The notes: generated from the sequence alone by a model not told the origin. Shown: positions 1 through 11,845, numbered from the stretch's first letter. The stretch: DNA of 64,000 bases from Sanderia malayensis (GCA_013076295.1 RQOL01000863.1:248001-312000), one strand, 5' to 3'. Numbers and translations: made by a program.

Positions 1-3000
1 ATACACAGGAAAAGAGATGAACTTTTCTACGTATCCGTCAAGCAATATTCAGAACAACTATCTGAATTGGACAGACAATTTCAAGATGTTCACGAACAAG
101 CCAGTCTTCTGGTCGCGGATAATCAAGAAACACTCGAACAAGACATGGATGAGTTAGACGAACATGACTCTCGTGTAAGTACTAGCAACATCAAACTACG
201 ATACCTTATTGGCCTAAATGTTAGTGATCAACAGTCTAATGTCCCGGTACCTGCTACCGATACTAAAAGCGTCACTAGTAGCAATCAAGGAAGATTCATA
301 CAAAGTAAATTTAAGCGAATACATGATGGTGTGAATTCCTTAGTCGCTAAGTTAGACGACGCTACTAAATCTACCGATGATTACGAATTAGAAGACTTAC
401 AAGGCTTTGAACAACAATTATCTGGTCATAATAAATCGCTAGAAGAATTGTTGAGGGATGTTGAGGGTCAACCTATGGATATAGATGACCCAGACGGTGA
501 TAATATCAATGATCAATTTGATGCATTGTTTGAACAAATCAAAACAAGTGATGCTAAGCTAAGTGATTTGAAAAAGAACTATCGACGCGATAGAAAACTT
601 AAACAGCAGAAGGAGAAAGAGGAATTAGTTAAGAAACAAGAAGAAGACAAGAAAAGACATGAGCAAGAAATAGAGAAGTATCGAAACGAAGTAAAATCTG
701 CTTTAGAGAAAACTAGTTCTGAGCGAACGGGTGTCAAATTGCCTGACCTCAAAATTCCCGAGTTTGACGGCGAACCTACTAATTGGAAAACTTATTGGCA
801 ACAATTTGAAGCTACAATTCACTCGTCAAAGAAATTAGATGATCAACTAAAGATGCAGTATCTTTTAAAATCTCTAATCACTAAAAGGGCTAAAGACGCG
901 GTACAAGGCATTGTCGCAGTCGCCGAAGCGTATCCGGAAGCCATTTCTGCATTAAAGGCGAGATTTGACAGACCGCAAATAATTCATCGCGCCCACGTTA
1001 GATCTCTACTTCAAACTCGATCGCTAAAGGATGGCTCAAGCTCAGAACTACGTCAATTACACGATACCTTTCAACATAACCTACGTTCGCTGAAAGCTCT
1101 AAATCAACTCAACTTCGATCAATTTATCACAGCGCTTGCTGAAACTAAATTTGATCCTACAACGATGTTTGAATGGCAAAAACATTGTCAAAACGAAAAG
1201 GAAGTACCTGGATACGAGAAACTACTCCAATTTCTAGATCTTCGTGCTACAGCAACTGAACTAACTAATTTTGAACCAAGCTACAAAAGGTCAACTAACG
1301 CAGCCTTTGTTAAGAAACCTACAAACTACAGCAATTCTTCAGCTAACGCTAAATCAGTCTCAACTTTTGTGACGGAAACGGAAGTAAACAGCAAGTGCAC
1401 TGTTTGTAATGGAGGAAAACATCGGCTCGCATATTGCCCACAGTTCATAAAGAAGAATTCAACCGAGAGAAGAATCATCGTTAGCAGTCAAAGGACGTGC
1501 TTCAACTGCTTACGTAATGGACATGTTGTTAAAGACTGCCCATCAGAAAATCGCTGTCGTACATGCGATCAACATCATCACACTCTAATTCACGTAGACA
1601 CTCCTGCGACATCAGCATCTACTGCTGATCTTCAAGCATCTGGGGTTTCTAAACCAATCAACACACCAAGTAATACTACAGCAAGTACTGCCACATCATA
1701 TGTCGTGGTTCCAGACTCAGCTACCGACACAGCACTTATGATGACTGCTGAAGTAATTCTATATGGACCTGATGGTATCCAAACAAACGCACGTGTACTT
1801 TTGGATCCAGCATCCTCAGCGTCATTTGTAACTGAAAGAATTGCCCAGCATTTACGGTTACCACGACAACGTCAAAACATTTCGATTAACGGTATTGGTG
1901 GAGTTCAATGTCCAAACGTCAATAATACAGTAGTGAGAGTCGACATCAAATCTGCACAGAACTCAGTTCTTAACGTCTCAGCTATTGTTCTTCCCTCGTT
2001 GACAAGACGACTGCCATCAACGTCAATCCCTTTAGGTGAATGGCCTCACTTGTCATCACTAAAGCTCGCCGATCCAGAGTTTAACATATCAAAGCCGATA
2101 GATATGCTATTAGGCGTAGATGTTTATCAAGATATCATCAAAACTGGAGTTATTCTTGGTCCTAGGAACACTCCATCTGCACAAGAAACCATCTTTGGCT
2201 GGATTCTTTTCGGTAACACGACAACTACCGGTAACACCCACACTCAATTGCCTCAAGCAATCAACGCTCTTCATACGCTAATAGAGACTCCTACATGTGA
2301 ACAGCTACTACACAAGTTCTGGTCATTAGAGGAAGTTCCTTGCAGCACACAACCTTTGTCTTTGAGGGATCAGGCAACAATGAAACACTTCAACGAAACC
2401 GTGTCACGTGACTCTAAAAACGGACGATATGAAGTAAGATTGCCAATCAAACACAACGCGCCGATTCTTGGTGAATCTCGCCCGCAAGCATTGCGAAGAT
2501 TTCTGTTGCTTGAACGACGTTTGAACCGTTCTAACCAGTTCAAGGACTATGCTAAAGTAGTTAACGAATACTTTGCATCACAGCATGCTGAACTTGTTCC
2601 TGATTGTGAACTGAACAAACATCCATCTTTCTATTTGGCTCATCACGCAGTCCGCAAGGACTCAGTGTCAACACCTTTACGTGTCGTATTTGATGGTTCC
2701 ATGAAATCATCTACAGGTGCATCTGTCAACGACCTGCTCGTCGTGGGACCTACAGTACATCCACCGCTCAATGATATACTCTTGCGCTTCAGGTTGCATC
2801 CTTATGCAATGACAACAGACGTGTCTAAGATGTACCGTGCAGTTGGCCTACAAGAAGTAGACCGTGACCTACATAGATTTCTGTGGAGAGACTCACCAGA
2901 CGAACCAGTGAAAGACTATCGGATGAATAGAGTGACCTTCGGAATTGCAAGTTCAGCCTTTCTTGCTACAAACACAATGCAACACTTGGCTAATCTACAT

Positions 3001-4743
3001 GAGCAAGAGTTACCACTCGCGAGTACTGCAGTAAGAGAATCATTTTATGTTGACGACGGACTGTTCTCTGTTGCTACGAAAGACGAAGCTGTTGAGCTGC
3101 ATCATCAACTCCAAACACTGTTCAACAATGGAGGCTTCAAGCTTCATAAATGGAACTCAAACTCAAAGGAAGTTCTTGCAAGCTTTTCTTCTGACATTTG
3201 TAGTCAGGACAATAATTCTGCCATCGGTGAATCCGAAGACTTTGTTAAAACACTAGGAATAGAGTATAATGCAAATCAAGACGTCTTCAAATTCACAGCA
3301 TCTACCCATGAAACAGATCACTCAGCAGTACTCACCAAGCGTCTAATGCTGTCAGACTCATCGAAGATATTCGACCCGTTAGGGCTTATATCATGTGTCA
3401 CAATAACTGTGAAGATCTACTTTCAACAATTGTGGAAACAGGACATTCAATGGGATGATCCCCTCCCTACCCAGCTTCAGCAAGACTGGTTAACTTGGAG
3501 AAAGGAACTACCATTAATCTCAGCACTCAGAATACCAAGGTGTTTCACTCCACTCAATGTGTCAGTTGTTAGCAGACAACTGATCGGCTTCAGCGATGCA
3601 AGTGAGAAAGCTTACTGTGGTGTCGTCTACCTACGCAGCATCGACACGGCCGGCGGGGTACACATGTCTATCGTCATAGCCAAGACAAAGGTCGCACCAC
3701 TTAAAAGGGTTTCCCTTCCTCGTCTAGAATTGTGTGGTGCCTTAATGCTAGCACGACTATTGAAACACTGCCAAGAAGTACTCAAGGTACCTACCTGTGA
3801 CATCCGTGCCTTCACAGACAGCACCATCGTACTGTACTGGATTCATGGAAGCAGCCAATGCTTCAAGACATTTGAAGCAAACCGTATCTCTGAGACACAG
3901 CAACTCGTCCCTCCAGAATTATGGAACCATGTCAGTGGAACAGACAATCCAGCAGACGCAGGATCACGTGGTGTTCTACCTCACGACATAATCAACCACA
4001 ATCTCTGGTGGCAAGGACCGAACTGGCTCAAGCATGCAGAATCCACATGGCCTCAACAACCCAACTTCAAGCCCACACTGGAATCACTAGTTGAATCTGG
4101 CATCAATGTCGACATCCTACAGCACAAGAAAGGAATAGATGTCAACACACACGCAGTCAACACAACACCAACCATCATTGACCCGGAACGATTTTCCAAC
4201 TATCAGCGACTTCTCAGGGTTACATCACTGGTGTTCCGTGTAGTCAAACGTCAGAGCCTATTCAAGAGTGTTCCAATCACCACTCAAGAGCTGCATCATG
4301 CTGAGGCATATCTCATCAAAGAATCCCAACGCAAGAGCTTCTCAAGAGCAATCGAGCTTCTCAAGATGAAAAAGCAACTGCTGAAAGGTGACAGCCTGTT
4401 GCCTCTCAACCCGTTCTTAGACTCAGATGGCATCCTCAGAGTTGGTGGAAGACTTTCGCAGTCAAACCTGAGCTACCAAGCACGGCATCCAATCATACTT
4501 CATGGAAAGGATCACCTAGCTGCCCTTGTCATTGAGCAAGAACACAAGCGTCTGTGCCATGCGGGTCCAAAGCTAACACTCGGTTCATTGCAAGAAAGAT
4601 ATCACATCATTGGTGCACGCAGAATTGTGAGACAGCACACACGCAACTGCAAAACATGCAAACGCACTGCAAGAGTACTGAAGCAAGAGTATGCCCTACC
4701 TTTGTCAATGAGAGAGTATCTGTGGACTACGCAGGACCATTAA
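1..4743 (+). CDS. BEL/Pao Gag-protease-RT-RNase H polyprotein, N-terminus cut by window edge
   Basis: Frame 1 is open from base 1; the first in-frame ATG is near 145, but family length suggests the true start lies upstream. Counting residues from position 67, the features in order are: a charged coiled-coil-like gag N-terminus; a DUF1759-like gag region (about 227-375); two CCHC knuckles, CTVC..H...C near 444 and CFNC..H...C near 478, plus a third Cys/His cluster; a retropepsin-type active site near 580 that reads DPAS where DSGS is usual; reverse transcriptase with YVDD at 994 (3046-3057); RNase H with FSDAS near 1175 and FTDST near 1249; and the integrase HHCC zinc finger at about 1490-1535. 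The frame then runs into a stop at 4741-4743, inside what should be the linker to the integrase core. The product would make and integrate cDNA of the element. The frame loss means this copy cannot express its integrase core in frame. Confidence 0.9.
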   Translation: MHRKRDELFYVSVKQYSEQLSELDRQFQDVHEQASLLVADNQETLEQDMDELDEHDSRVSTSNIKLRYLIGLNVSDQQSNVPVPATDTKSVTSSNQGRFIQSKFKRIHDGVNSLVAKLDDATKSTDDYELEDLQGFEQQLSGHNKSLEELLRDVEGQPMDIDDPDGDNINDQFDALFEQIKTSDAKLSDLKKNYRRDRKLKQQKEKEELVKKQEEDKKRHEQEIEKYRNEVKSALEKTSSERTGVKLPDLKIPEFDGEPTNWKTYWQQFEATIHSSKKLDDQLKMQYLLKSLITKRAKDAVQGIVAVAEAYPEAISALKARFDRPQIIHRAHVRSLLQTRSLKDGSSSELRQLHDTFQHNLRSLKALNQLNFDQFITALAETKFDPTTMFEWQKHCQNEKEVPGYEKLLQFLDLRATATELTNFEPSYKRSTNAAFVKKPTNYSNSSANAKSVSTFVTETEVNSKCTVCNGGKHRLAYCPQFIKKNSTERRIIVSSQRTCFNCLRNGHVVKDCPSENRCRTCDQHHHTLIHVDTPATSASTADLQASGVSKPINTPSNTTASTATSYVVVPDSATDTALMMTAEVILYGPDGIQTNARVLLDPASSASFVTERIAQHLRLPRQRQNISINGIGGVQCPNVNNTVVRVDIKSAQNSVLNVSAIVLPSLTRRLPSTSIPLGEWPHLSSLKLADPEFNISKPIDMLLGVDVYQDIIKTGVILGPRNTPSAQETIFGWILFGNTTTTGNTHTQLPQAINALHTLIETPTCEQLLHKFWSLEEVPCSTQPLSLRDQATMKHFNETVSRDSKNGRYEVRLPIKHNAPILGESRPQALRRFLLLERRLNRSNQFKDYAKVVNEYFASQHAELVPDCELNKHPSFYLAHHAVRKDSVSTPLRVVFDGSMKSSTGASVNDLLVVGPTVHPPLNDILLRFRLHPYAMTTDVSKMYRAVGLQEVDRDLHRFLWRDSPDEPVKDYRMNRVTFGIASSAFLATNTMQHLANLHEQELPLASTAVRESFYVDDGLFSVATKDEAVELHHQLQTLFNNGGFKLHKWNSNSKEVLASFSSDICSQDNNSAIGESEDFVKTLGIEYNANQDVFKFTASTHETDHSAVLTKRLMLSDSSKIFDPLGLISCVTITVKIYFQQLWKQDIQWDDPLPTQLQQDWLTWRKELPLISALRIPRCFTPLNVSVVSRQLIGFSDASEKAYCGVVYLRSIDTAGGVHMSIVIAKTKVAPLKRVSLPRLELCGALMLARLLKHCQEVLKVPTCDIRAFTDSTIVLYWIHGSSQCFKTFEANRISETQQLVPPELWNHVSGTDNPADAGSRGVLPHDIINHNLWWQGPNWLKHAESTWPQQPNFKPTLESLVESGINVDILQHKKGIDVNTHAVNTTPTIIDPERFSNYQRLLRVTSLVFRVVKRQSLFKSVPITTQELHHAEAYLIKESQRKSFSRAIELLKMKKQLLKGDSLLPLNPFLDSDGILRVGGRLSQSNLSYQARHPIILHGKDHLAALVIEQEHKRLCHAGPKLTLGSLQERYHIIGARRIVRQHTRNCKTCKRTARVLKQEYALPLSMREYLWTTQDH

Positions 4744-5639
4744 CCATTAAGTCGGGTAACAAGCGAAGACCAATCTACACCAATCCCTATGCAGCCATCT
4801 TTGTCTGCATGGAAACAAAGGCCTACCACATAGAACTGGTGTCCGATCTGACAGCGGATACATTTCTAGCTGCTCTTCGCCGCTTCGTCTCCAGACGAGG
4901 AAAACCCAAGGAAATGTGGAGTGATAACGGTACACAGTTTACAAGGACAAACAAAGATCTCAAGGAACTCTATGAATCACTCAAGCAAGATGTCTTGCAA
5001 AACAAAGTAAGCGACTGGTGCTCTACCCAAGGCATCCAGTGGCACTTCAGCCCACCTACAGGACCGCATCATGGCTCAGTGTGGGAAAATGGAGTCAAAT
5101 CATGCAAGTTCCATCTCAAGCGCATCGTTGGCAACAACAAGTTGACATTTGAGGAGTTAACAACAACGCTCTCTCAAATAGAAGCTTGCATGAATTCAAG
5201 ACCAATCACAGCATCGGTAGACAGCAATGACGATGATGGGATATCCCCCCTGACTCCAGGCCACTTCCTCGTCGGGAGACCAATGGAAGCCATACCTAAC
5301 CCTCCAGAGGCTGGAGTCACCAAGATAACTACATTAAAGCGCTGGCGATTGTGCCAAACATTAGTACATCACTTCTGGAAAAGATGGTATTTAGAGTACC
5401 TCAATGGACTACAACGTATGTCTAAGTGGAAGAGCCCTCAAAGGAATCTCAAGATTGGAGACATTGTCCTCATCAAAGACAACAGAACTAGCCCCGGGCA
5501 ATGGCCAATTGCTAAAGTTACCAATGTAAATCCTGGACCTGACAACAACGTTAGAGTTGCAAGTGTTACAAATAGCAAAGGCACCTACTTGAGGCCTATT
5601 GTAAAACTTTACCTTCTACTGCCAGTAGAGGAACAATGA
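4683..5639 (+). CDS. BEL/Pao integrase core and DUF5641-like C-terminus, shifted frame
   Basis: This continues the preceding polyprotein in a different frame; homologous coding is recognisable from about 4683, and the open frame itself extends back to 4554. The integrase catalytic triad is visible: the first Asp in VDYAGP, the second in WSDNGTQF, and the Glu in the PHHGSVWENG segment. Downstream, PGHFLVGRP and the KWKSPQRNLKIGDIVLIKD region match the DUF5641-type tail of BEL integrases. The protein ends at a TGA at 5637-5639. The linker between the zinc finger and the core looks shortened compared with related elements, so the frame change probably reflects a small deletion near 4670-4700 and not programmed frameshifting. 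Confidence 0.88.
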   Translation, partial: ARVCPTFVNERVSVDYAGPLTIKSGNKRRPIYTNPYAAIFVCMETKAYHIELVSDLTADTFLAALRRFVSRRGKPKEMWSDNGTQFTRTNKDLKELYESLKQDVLQNKVSDWCSTQGIQWHFSPPTGPHHGSVWENGVKSCKFHLKRIVGNNKLTFEELTTTLSQIEACMNSRPITASVDSNDDDGISPLTPGHFLVGRPMEAIPNPPEAGVTKITTLKRWRLCQTLVHHFWKRWYLEYLNGLQRMSKWKSPQRNLKIGDIVLIKDNRTSPGQWPIAKVTNVNPGPDNNVRVASVTNSKGTYLRPIVKLYLLLPVEEQ

Positions 5640-5744
5640 ACACTAAAAACACTTCTATTGCTACATTTAGTAATATTGAACATTAAGATAAGATGTTATT
5701 GACATTTTTACATTTTTAGTAAGTTGACTTGATTTAGTCAAGGC

Positions 5745-5943
5745 CGGCGGGAAATGGATAGGCCTATTACGTAATACGTTTGTAATTAACATATGAATAG
5801 ATCGTACGATCACGTGATTACTTGTAACACGATAGTTTTGTTTTGTCTATGATATGAGTCACTCGAAGTAAAGAACACATGGTTTATATATGGATATTTA
5901 TCGTCTGCTACTAATCAGTACTTCTCGTTGAGCGCATCTAGGA
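5745..5943 (+). repeat. Probable PPT and 3' LTR of the BEL element
   Basis: About 100 bp after the integrase stop lies a purine-rich stretch (AAGGCCGGCGGGAAATGG, about 5740-5757) in the position of a polypurine tract. The following 190 bp are unlike the minisatellite that begins near 5944, so they are the best candidate for the 3' LTR. No 5' LTR is present to confirm the edges. Confidence 0.4.
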
Positions 5944-8900
5944 CTCATGTGTAAATTGTTGGAATAAACGTTTATATCGGGTTCATGTTTAAATTGTGGG
6001 AATGAATGTTAAGATCACTGAAAACAAGTAAATGAGGGTGTGTTTTAATACGCTTTAGCTGTGTTTACATGGATTCATATCTAAATTGTGGGAATGGATG
6101 ATAATATCACTGAGAAAAGGTAACGAAGGATGTGTTTCACTTAGTTTTAGCTATAATTGCGTTGATTTATGTGTAACATGTGGAAATGATTGTTAATATG
6201 GGAATCTTGTTTAACTTTTGGGAAGGAAAGCTAATATCACTGAAAACCAGTAAATAAGGATGTATTTTAATACTTTTTAGATGTAATTACGTTCATTCGT
6301 GTGTAATTTGTGAGAATGAACGTTAAAATCGGTTGCATGTCCAAATTGGGGTAATGAAAGATAATATCACTGAAAAAAGAAAACAAGGGTGTATTTTAAT
6401 TAATTTTAGCTGCATTTACGTGGATTTATGTGTAAATTGTGGAAATGAGTGTCAATATCAGTGAAAACACGTAACCAAAGATGCATTCCATATAACTTTA
6501 GTTGTGGTTAGGTGGTATGATATGAAAATTGTGGGAATAAATTTTAATACCGGAATCATTGTAAATTGCGGGAATAAATGCTATTATCACTAAAACATGT
6601 AAAAAAGGTGTACTTTTTTTGTTTTAGCTGAAATTACTTGGAGTCATGTGTAAATTGTGGGAATAAATGTTAATATGACTAAAAGCATGTAAATAAAGGT
6701 GTACCCTAATTGGTTTTTGCTGAAATGACCTGTATTCAAGTGTAAAATGTGGGAATAAGCGTTAGTATCGGATTCATGTTTAAATTGTGGGAATGAATGT
6801 TCAAATCACTGAAAACAAGTAAACAAGGGTGTATTTTATACGCTTTAGCTGTTTTTACATGGATTCATGCCTAAATTGTGGGAATGAGTGTCAATATCAG
6901 TTAAAAGAGGTAACCAATGATGAGTTCCATATAGTTTTAGCTGTGGTTACGTGGATTCATTTGAAAATTGTGGGAGTGAATTTTAATATCGGAATCATTG
7001 TAAGTTGTGGGAATAAATGTTAGAATCACTAAAAACATGTAAATAAAGGTGTACTGTTTTTGTTTTAGCTGAAATTACTTGGATTCATGTGTAAATTGTG
7101 GGAATAAACGTTAGTATCGGATTCATGTTTAAAATGTGGGAATGATTGTTAATATCGGAATCATGTTTAAGTTGTCGTAAGGAATGCTAATATCACTGAA
7201 AACAGGTAAATAAGGACGTATTTTAATATGTTTTAGCTGTATTTACATGGATTCATGTGTTAATTGTGGAATTGATTGTCCATTTCACTGAAAAAGGGTA
7301 ACCTTGGATTTATTTCATTTAGTTTTAGCTATAAATACGTTGATTCAAGTGCAAAATGTTGGAATGATTTTTAATATCGGATTAATGTGTAAATTGTGGG
7401 AATGAACGTTAATATCGGGATCATGTTTAAATTGTGGGAATCAATGCTAATATCACAGAAAACCTACAAATAAGGGGGTATTTTAATACGTTTTAGCTGT
7501 ATTTACATGGATTCATGTGTAAATTGTCGGAATGAGTGTCAATATCAGTGAAAGGAGGTAAGCAAAGATGCCTTCCAATTAGTTTTAGCTGTGCTTACGT
7601 GGATTCATTTGAAAATTGTGGGAATGAATTTTAATATCGGATTCATTATAAGTTGTGGGAATAAATGTTACTATCACTAAAAACATGTAAATAAAGGTGC
7701 GATTTAACTGGTTTAGACTTAAATAACGTGAATTCATGTGTAAATTGTGGGAATAAACGTTAATATCGGATTCATGTTTAAATTGTGGGAATGAATGTAA
7801 ATATCAATGAAAACAAGTAAATAAGAGTGTATTTTAATACATTTTAGCTGTATTCACATGGATTCCTGTGTAAATTGTGGGAATGAGTGTCAATATCAGT
7901 GAAAAAAGGTAACCAAAGATGAATTCCGTATAGTTTTAACTGTGGTTACCTAGATTCATTTGAAACCTGTGCGAATGAATTTTCATTTCGGATTATTGTC
8001 AATTGTTGGAATAAACGTTATTATCACTAAAAACAAGTAAATAATGGTGTACTTTAATTTGTTTTAGCTGAAATAACGTGGATTCATGTGTGAATTGTGG
8101 GAATGAACGTTAATATCGGATTCATGTTTAAATGGGTTTAAATTGTGGGAATGAAATTTAATATCACAGAAAACGTATAAAGAAGGGGGTATTTTAATAT
8201 GTTTTAGCTGTATTTACATGGATTCATGTGTAAATTGTGGGGATGAGTGTCAATATCATCAGTGAAAAGAAGTAGCCAAAGATGCCTTCCAATTAGCTTT
8301 AGCTGTGCTTACGTGGATTCATTTGAAAGTTATGGAAATGAATTTTAATATTTCATTCATTGTAAGTTGTGGGAATAAATATTAATATCACTAAAAGCAT
8401 GTAAATAAAGATGTACTTTATTTTGTTTTAGTTGAAATTATGTGGATTCATGTGTAAATTGTTGGAATGAACGTTAATATGGGATTGATGTTTAAATTGT
8501 GGGAATGAATGAGAATATCACTGAAAAAAGGAAACAAGGGTGCATTTTAATTAATTTTAGCTTTTTTTACGTGGATCTATGTGAAAAGTGTGGGAATAAA
8601 CGTTATTATCGGTTTCAGCTTGAAAGTATGAAAATGAATGTTATTATCACTGAAAACTAGTCATTTAGGGTGTATTTTTATTAGCTTTAACTGCAGTTAC
8701 GTGGATTCGTGCGTAAATTGTGGGAATGAATATTAATATCTGATTCATGTCTAAATTGTGGGAATGGATGATAATATCACTGAGAAAAGGTAACGAAGGA
8801 TGTATTTCATTTAGTTTTAGCTATAATTACGTTGATTTATGTGCAACATGTGGGAATGATTGTTAATATCGGAATCTTGTTTAACTCTTGGGAAGGAATG

Positions 8901-9097
8901 CTAATATCACTGAAAACCAGTAAATAAGGATGTATTTTAATACTTTTTAGCTGTAATTACGTTCATTCATGTGTAATTTGTTAGAATGAACGTTAAAATC
9001 GGATTCATGTCCAAATTGGAGTAATAAAAGATAATATCACTGAAAAAAGGAAACAAGGGTGTATTTTCATTAAATTTAGCTGCATTTACGTGGATTT
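5944..9097 (+). repeat. Minisatellite block 1 (38-bp and 92-bp units, about 350-bp higher-order period)
   Basis: The block is built from diverged head-to-tail units that begin with GTGTAAATTGTGGGAATGA. Two unit lengths alternate: a short one of about 38 bp ending ATATCGGATTCAT, and a long one of about 92 bp with the same start and end but an extra 54-bp middle (from ACTGAAAACAAGTAAATAAG to TTTTAGCTGTATTTACGT). The diagnostic GAGTGTCAATATCAG variant recurs at 6446, 6885, 7534, 7884 and 8244. The later spacings are 350 and 360 bp, showing a higher-order unit. Short ORFs here are accidental. The block is interrupted at 9098 by a Gypsy insertion. Confidence 0.93.
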
Positions 9098-9448
9098 TTA
9101 GTAACCTGCGAATGATAAAGTTACTAAGCCGAATTGATTGCTACGAATGCCAATTCTATCTTGTCCGACTAGAAGTACGATATATATAAAACAAGCAATT
9201 TCCTTGACTTTATTCTTGATTCGATTATTCTTGAACACGCAAATAAAAACTAACTAACTAATGCTAAATCTATTTACAGGGTATTTATATTAAATTTAAT
9301 TGTCATGATGACTAAGCAAATAAGTTTAGAATATTCGAGAACAAAAAGACTAAAACATGATTACGAAGTTAAAAATAAAATGTTGCAATTGATTATGTAA
9401 TCAACTAAAATTAGATATGACGTTATGATAAAAATAGGTACGCTACAA
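9098..9448 (-). repeat. Gypsy 3' LTR (left end on plus strand)
   Basis: The sequence is a direct copy of 13908-14258. Both share the outer edge TTAGTAA and the inner edge CGCTACAA as read on the plus strand. Sequence beyond these edges differs between the two copies, which fixes the boundaries. Confidence 0.93.
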
Positions 9449-9464
9449 TAGCTCCCCCCCTAGA
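9449..9464 (-). promoter_or_regulatory. Gypsy polypurine tract
   Basis: Directly inside the 3' LTR the minus strand carries CTAGGGGGGGAGCTA, a G-run in the exact place where plus-strand DNA priming occurs in LTR retrotransposons. Confidence 0.85.
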
Positions 9465-9574
9465 ATGCGAGCGGAGAGAAGCGTTCGACATAAAAAGAAC
9501 GGTTAAATTTGAAAAGTGAAAACAGGGTATAAGTCTGAATTTACGGGTTCAAATCAATAGCAGCCGGTCATGTA

Positions 9575-11845
9575 TCAAATCCATAACGGTGAGGGAAATG
9601 AACATGACGACCAGCGCGGGTGGCTCGTCGTGAAGTTAAAAACCATGGCGGGCGGTGGAGATGGTGATGCGGGGGCTATAGACGGTGATTGCGGAGGAGC
9701 TGTGCCTGACGGAGGTACAACCGGTGTGGAATTCGGTGTATCGGTGACGTCCACATCAACATGTGCCAGTTTCAAATGGTCCAGACTGATTGTCTGTGGC
9801 TTGGAATTAATTTCCAGAGTGAAATGTTTTTCGTTACGGCGGAGAATTTTGAAGGGACCATCATATGGTTGTTGTAAAGGTTTCCGGACGGCGTCCTGGC
9901 GGACAAAAACGTGAGTGCAAGTAGGCAGATCTTGAGGAAGATGTGCAGAAGGTGTTTGCGGGCGAAGAGAAACCGGGCGGAGTTTGTCCATGGCGAGCTG
10001 TAATCGGTGCGAATAAACGTGAGGATCCAAATCCGTGATGGTAGTGGGGGTGAAGAACTGCCCAAGTAGACGGAGAGTTGTGCCATAAACAAGTTGAGCT
10101 GGAGTAGCATCAAGATCGGGTTTAAATGTAGAGCGGATGCTGAGCAGAATCACTGTCAGTATTTCCGACCACATTGAAGGACCCGGCTGTGCTTTCACCG
10201 ATGCTTTCAGTTGCCTATGGAAGCGCTCCACCATGCCATTTGCCGAAGGGTGATATGAAGTCGTGTGAATGCGTTTGATGCCGAGTAGTGACGTAAGTTC
10301 GTTGAAGAGTGACGATTCGAACTGAGAACCGTGATCTGTTGTAACCGTGGATGGAAGACCGAAATTGGAAATCCATCGAGAAACGAATGCACGAGCCACA
10401 GTTTCAGCCGTGATGTCGGAAATTGGAACGGCTTCAGACCAGCGAGTGAATCGGTCAACACAGGTGAATAAATAGCGATATCCATTGGAAGGAGGCAGGG
10501 GTCCGACAATATCGATGTGCACGTTATCAAAACGAGCGTCTGGAGCTGCGAAGGTACCAAGTGGACTCACGGTGTGACGTTGGATTTTTGATCTTTGACA
10601 TTGAAGACAAGACCGTGTCCAGTTGCGGAGGTCTTTCTGAATACTGGGCCAAACATATTGTTGGGTGATTAATCGTTGAGTAGCGCGGATTCCAGGATGA
10701 GACATGTTGTGAAGTTTGTCGAAAATTAGACGGCGAAAGGACGAAGGGACGTATTGGCGAGGTGTTGCTGTTGAGATGTCGCAGAGAATGGTACCGGAAG
10801 ATGAAGGTAGTGGAACTACTTGAAGCTGCAGAGATGACGTTTGCAATGATGGTAGATCTGGATCAGATTGCTGAGCTTGGGCAAGCAAGTTGAAATCAAT
10901 GGTTGCAGTGGTTGAGGATTGAACAGCGTTAATTTCCATGCGAGAAAGGGCATCTGCGACGACATTGTCCTTGCCAGTAACGTGGCGTATATCGGCCGTA
11001 AATTGAGAAATATAATTAAGATGCCGTGTTTCGCGAGGAGAGTAACGATCAGGGGATGTCGATAAGGCGTAGATTAAAGGCTTGTAATCAGTCAGGATGT
11101 AGAATTCACGACCTTCCAAGCAGTGCCGAAAGTGCTTGATTGTGAGATAGATGCCAAGTAACTCGCGACCTAAGGTACTGTACTTGACTTCTGCTGGTTG
11201 TAAGCGTTTGGAGAAAAATCCGAATGGCTTCCAAGTATTGTCGATGCGTTGCTGTAGAACTCCACCAACGGCGACATTTGAAGCATCAACAATTAGACAA
11301 TATGAAGACTCCGGAGAAGGATGGACAAGAAGCGTAGCATTGGTTAAGGCGGATTTAATCTCACGAAATGCTGTAATGGCTTCTTCAGACAACTGCAAAG
11401 TCTCCTTTGTTTTCTTTGGCGATAATAAATCCGTCAGAGGTTGAATGATAGAAGCACAATTTGGTATAAATCGCCGGTAAAAGTTGACAAGACCAAGTAA
11501 TTCACGAAGCTTGCGAAGTGATGTGGGTGGAGGAAATTCTTCAATAGCCTGGAATTTGGAACGCAGAGGAGAAATGCCACGTCCCGAAATGTGATGTCTG
11601 AGGAAATCCAATGATGAGGCATCGAAAACACATTTGGCAGGGTTAAGAACAATGCCATATTCGGTGAGACGCGCAAAGAGGATGTCGATATGTTGAAGAT
11701 GTTCGTCCTCTGAGGAGCTAGCGATGAGGAGATCGTCGATATACGCAAATACAAAGTCCAAACCGCGAAGTACTTGGTGTATGAACCGTTGGAATGTCTG
11801 AGCAGCGTTACGTAGTCCGAAGGGCATTCGGACAAACTCGAACAA
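9575..11845 (-). CDS. Gypsy Pol, second part: RT C-terminal half, RNase H, integrase
   Basis: The 756-residue frame starts within the reverse transcriptase. [18 protein letters not shown] is the conserved segment before the catalytic YIDD box ([11 protein letters not shown], residues about 35-45). RNase H follows ([11 protein letters not shown] near 168; DYKPL further on). The integrase zinc finger is [13 protein letters not shown]...CLQCQ (about 380-425). The integrase core has [19 protein letters not shown] and the Glu in [14 protein letters not shown]-like segment ([11 protein letters not shown]) lies near 665-700, followed by a Pro/Ser-rich tail. The product would copy and integrate the element. 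It is separated from the first half of pol by a frameshift near 11868, and the recognisable coding begins just upstream of the first ATG of this frame. Confidence 0.92.
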   Translation of the reverse strand: MFEFVRMPFGLRNAAQTFQRFIHQVLRGLDFVFAYIDDLLIASSSEDEHLQHIDILFARLTEYGIVLNPAKCVFDASSLDFLRHHISGRGISPLRSKFQAIEEFPPPTSLRKLRELLGLVNFYRRFIPNCASIIQPLTDLLSPKKTKETLQLSEEAITAFREIKSALTNATLLVHPSPESSYCLIVDASNVAVGGVLQQRIDNTWKPFGFFSKRLQPAEVKYSTLGRELLGIYLTIKHFRHCLEGREFYILTDYKPLIYALSTSPDRYSPRETRHLNYISQFTADIRHVTGKDNVVADALSRMEINAVQSSTTATIDFNLLAQAQQSDPDLPSLQTSSLQLQVVPLPSSSGTILCDISTATPRQYVPSSFRRLIFDKLHNMSHPGIRATQRLITQQYVWPSIQKDLRNWTRSCLQCQRSKIQRHTVSPLGTFAAPDARFDNVHIDIVGPLPPSNGYRYLFTCVDRFTRWSEAVPISDITAETVARAFVSRWISNFGLPSTVTTDHGSQFESSLFNELTSLLGIKRIHTTSYHPSANGMVERFHRQLKASVKAQPGPSMWSEILTVILLSIRSTFKPDLDATPAQLVYGTTLRLLGQFFTPTTITDLDPHVYSHRLQLAMDKLRPVSLRPQTPSAHLPQDLPTCTHVFVRQDAVRKPLQQPYDGPFKILRRNEKHFTLEINSKPQTISLDHLKLAHVDVDVTDTPNSTPVVPPSGTAPPQSPSIAPASPSPPPAMVFNFTTSHPRWSSCSFPSPLWI

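Larger units (their letters stand above)
1..5943 (+). mobile_element. BEL/Pao LTR retrotransposon, 5' part outside the window
   Basis: The coding order gag-like region, zinc knuckles, aspartic protease, reverse transcriptase, RNase H, integrase and C-terminal DUF5641-like segment is that of BEL/Pao elements. The reading frame is open from the first base, so the 5' LTR, primer-binding site and gag start lie outside the window. The coding part ends at 5639 and is followed by about 300 bp that probably hold a polypurine tract and a 3' LTR before minisatellite sequence begins near 5944. The 3' boundary is approximate because no second LTR is available for comparison. The single frameshift in an otherwise long open frame suggests a fairly young copy. 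Confidence 0.9.

Noticed and set aside
5944..9097. CRISPR-like array
   Set aside because: Repeats are contiguous and diverged with no unique spacers of constant length, and the setting is eukaryotic.
9570..9914. Glycine-rich 114-residue plus-strand ORF
   Set aside because: It is the antisense of the proline/serine-rich tail of the Gypsy Pol protein.
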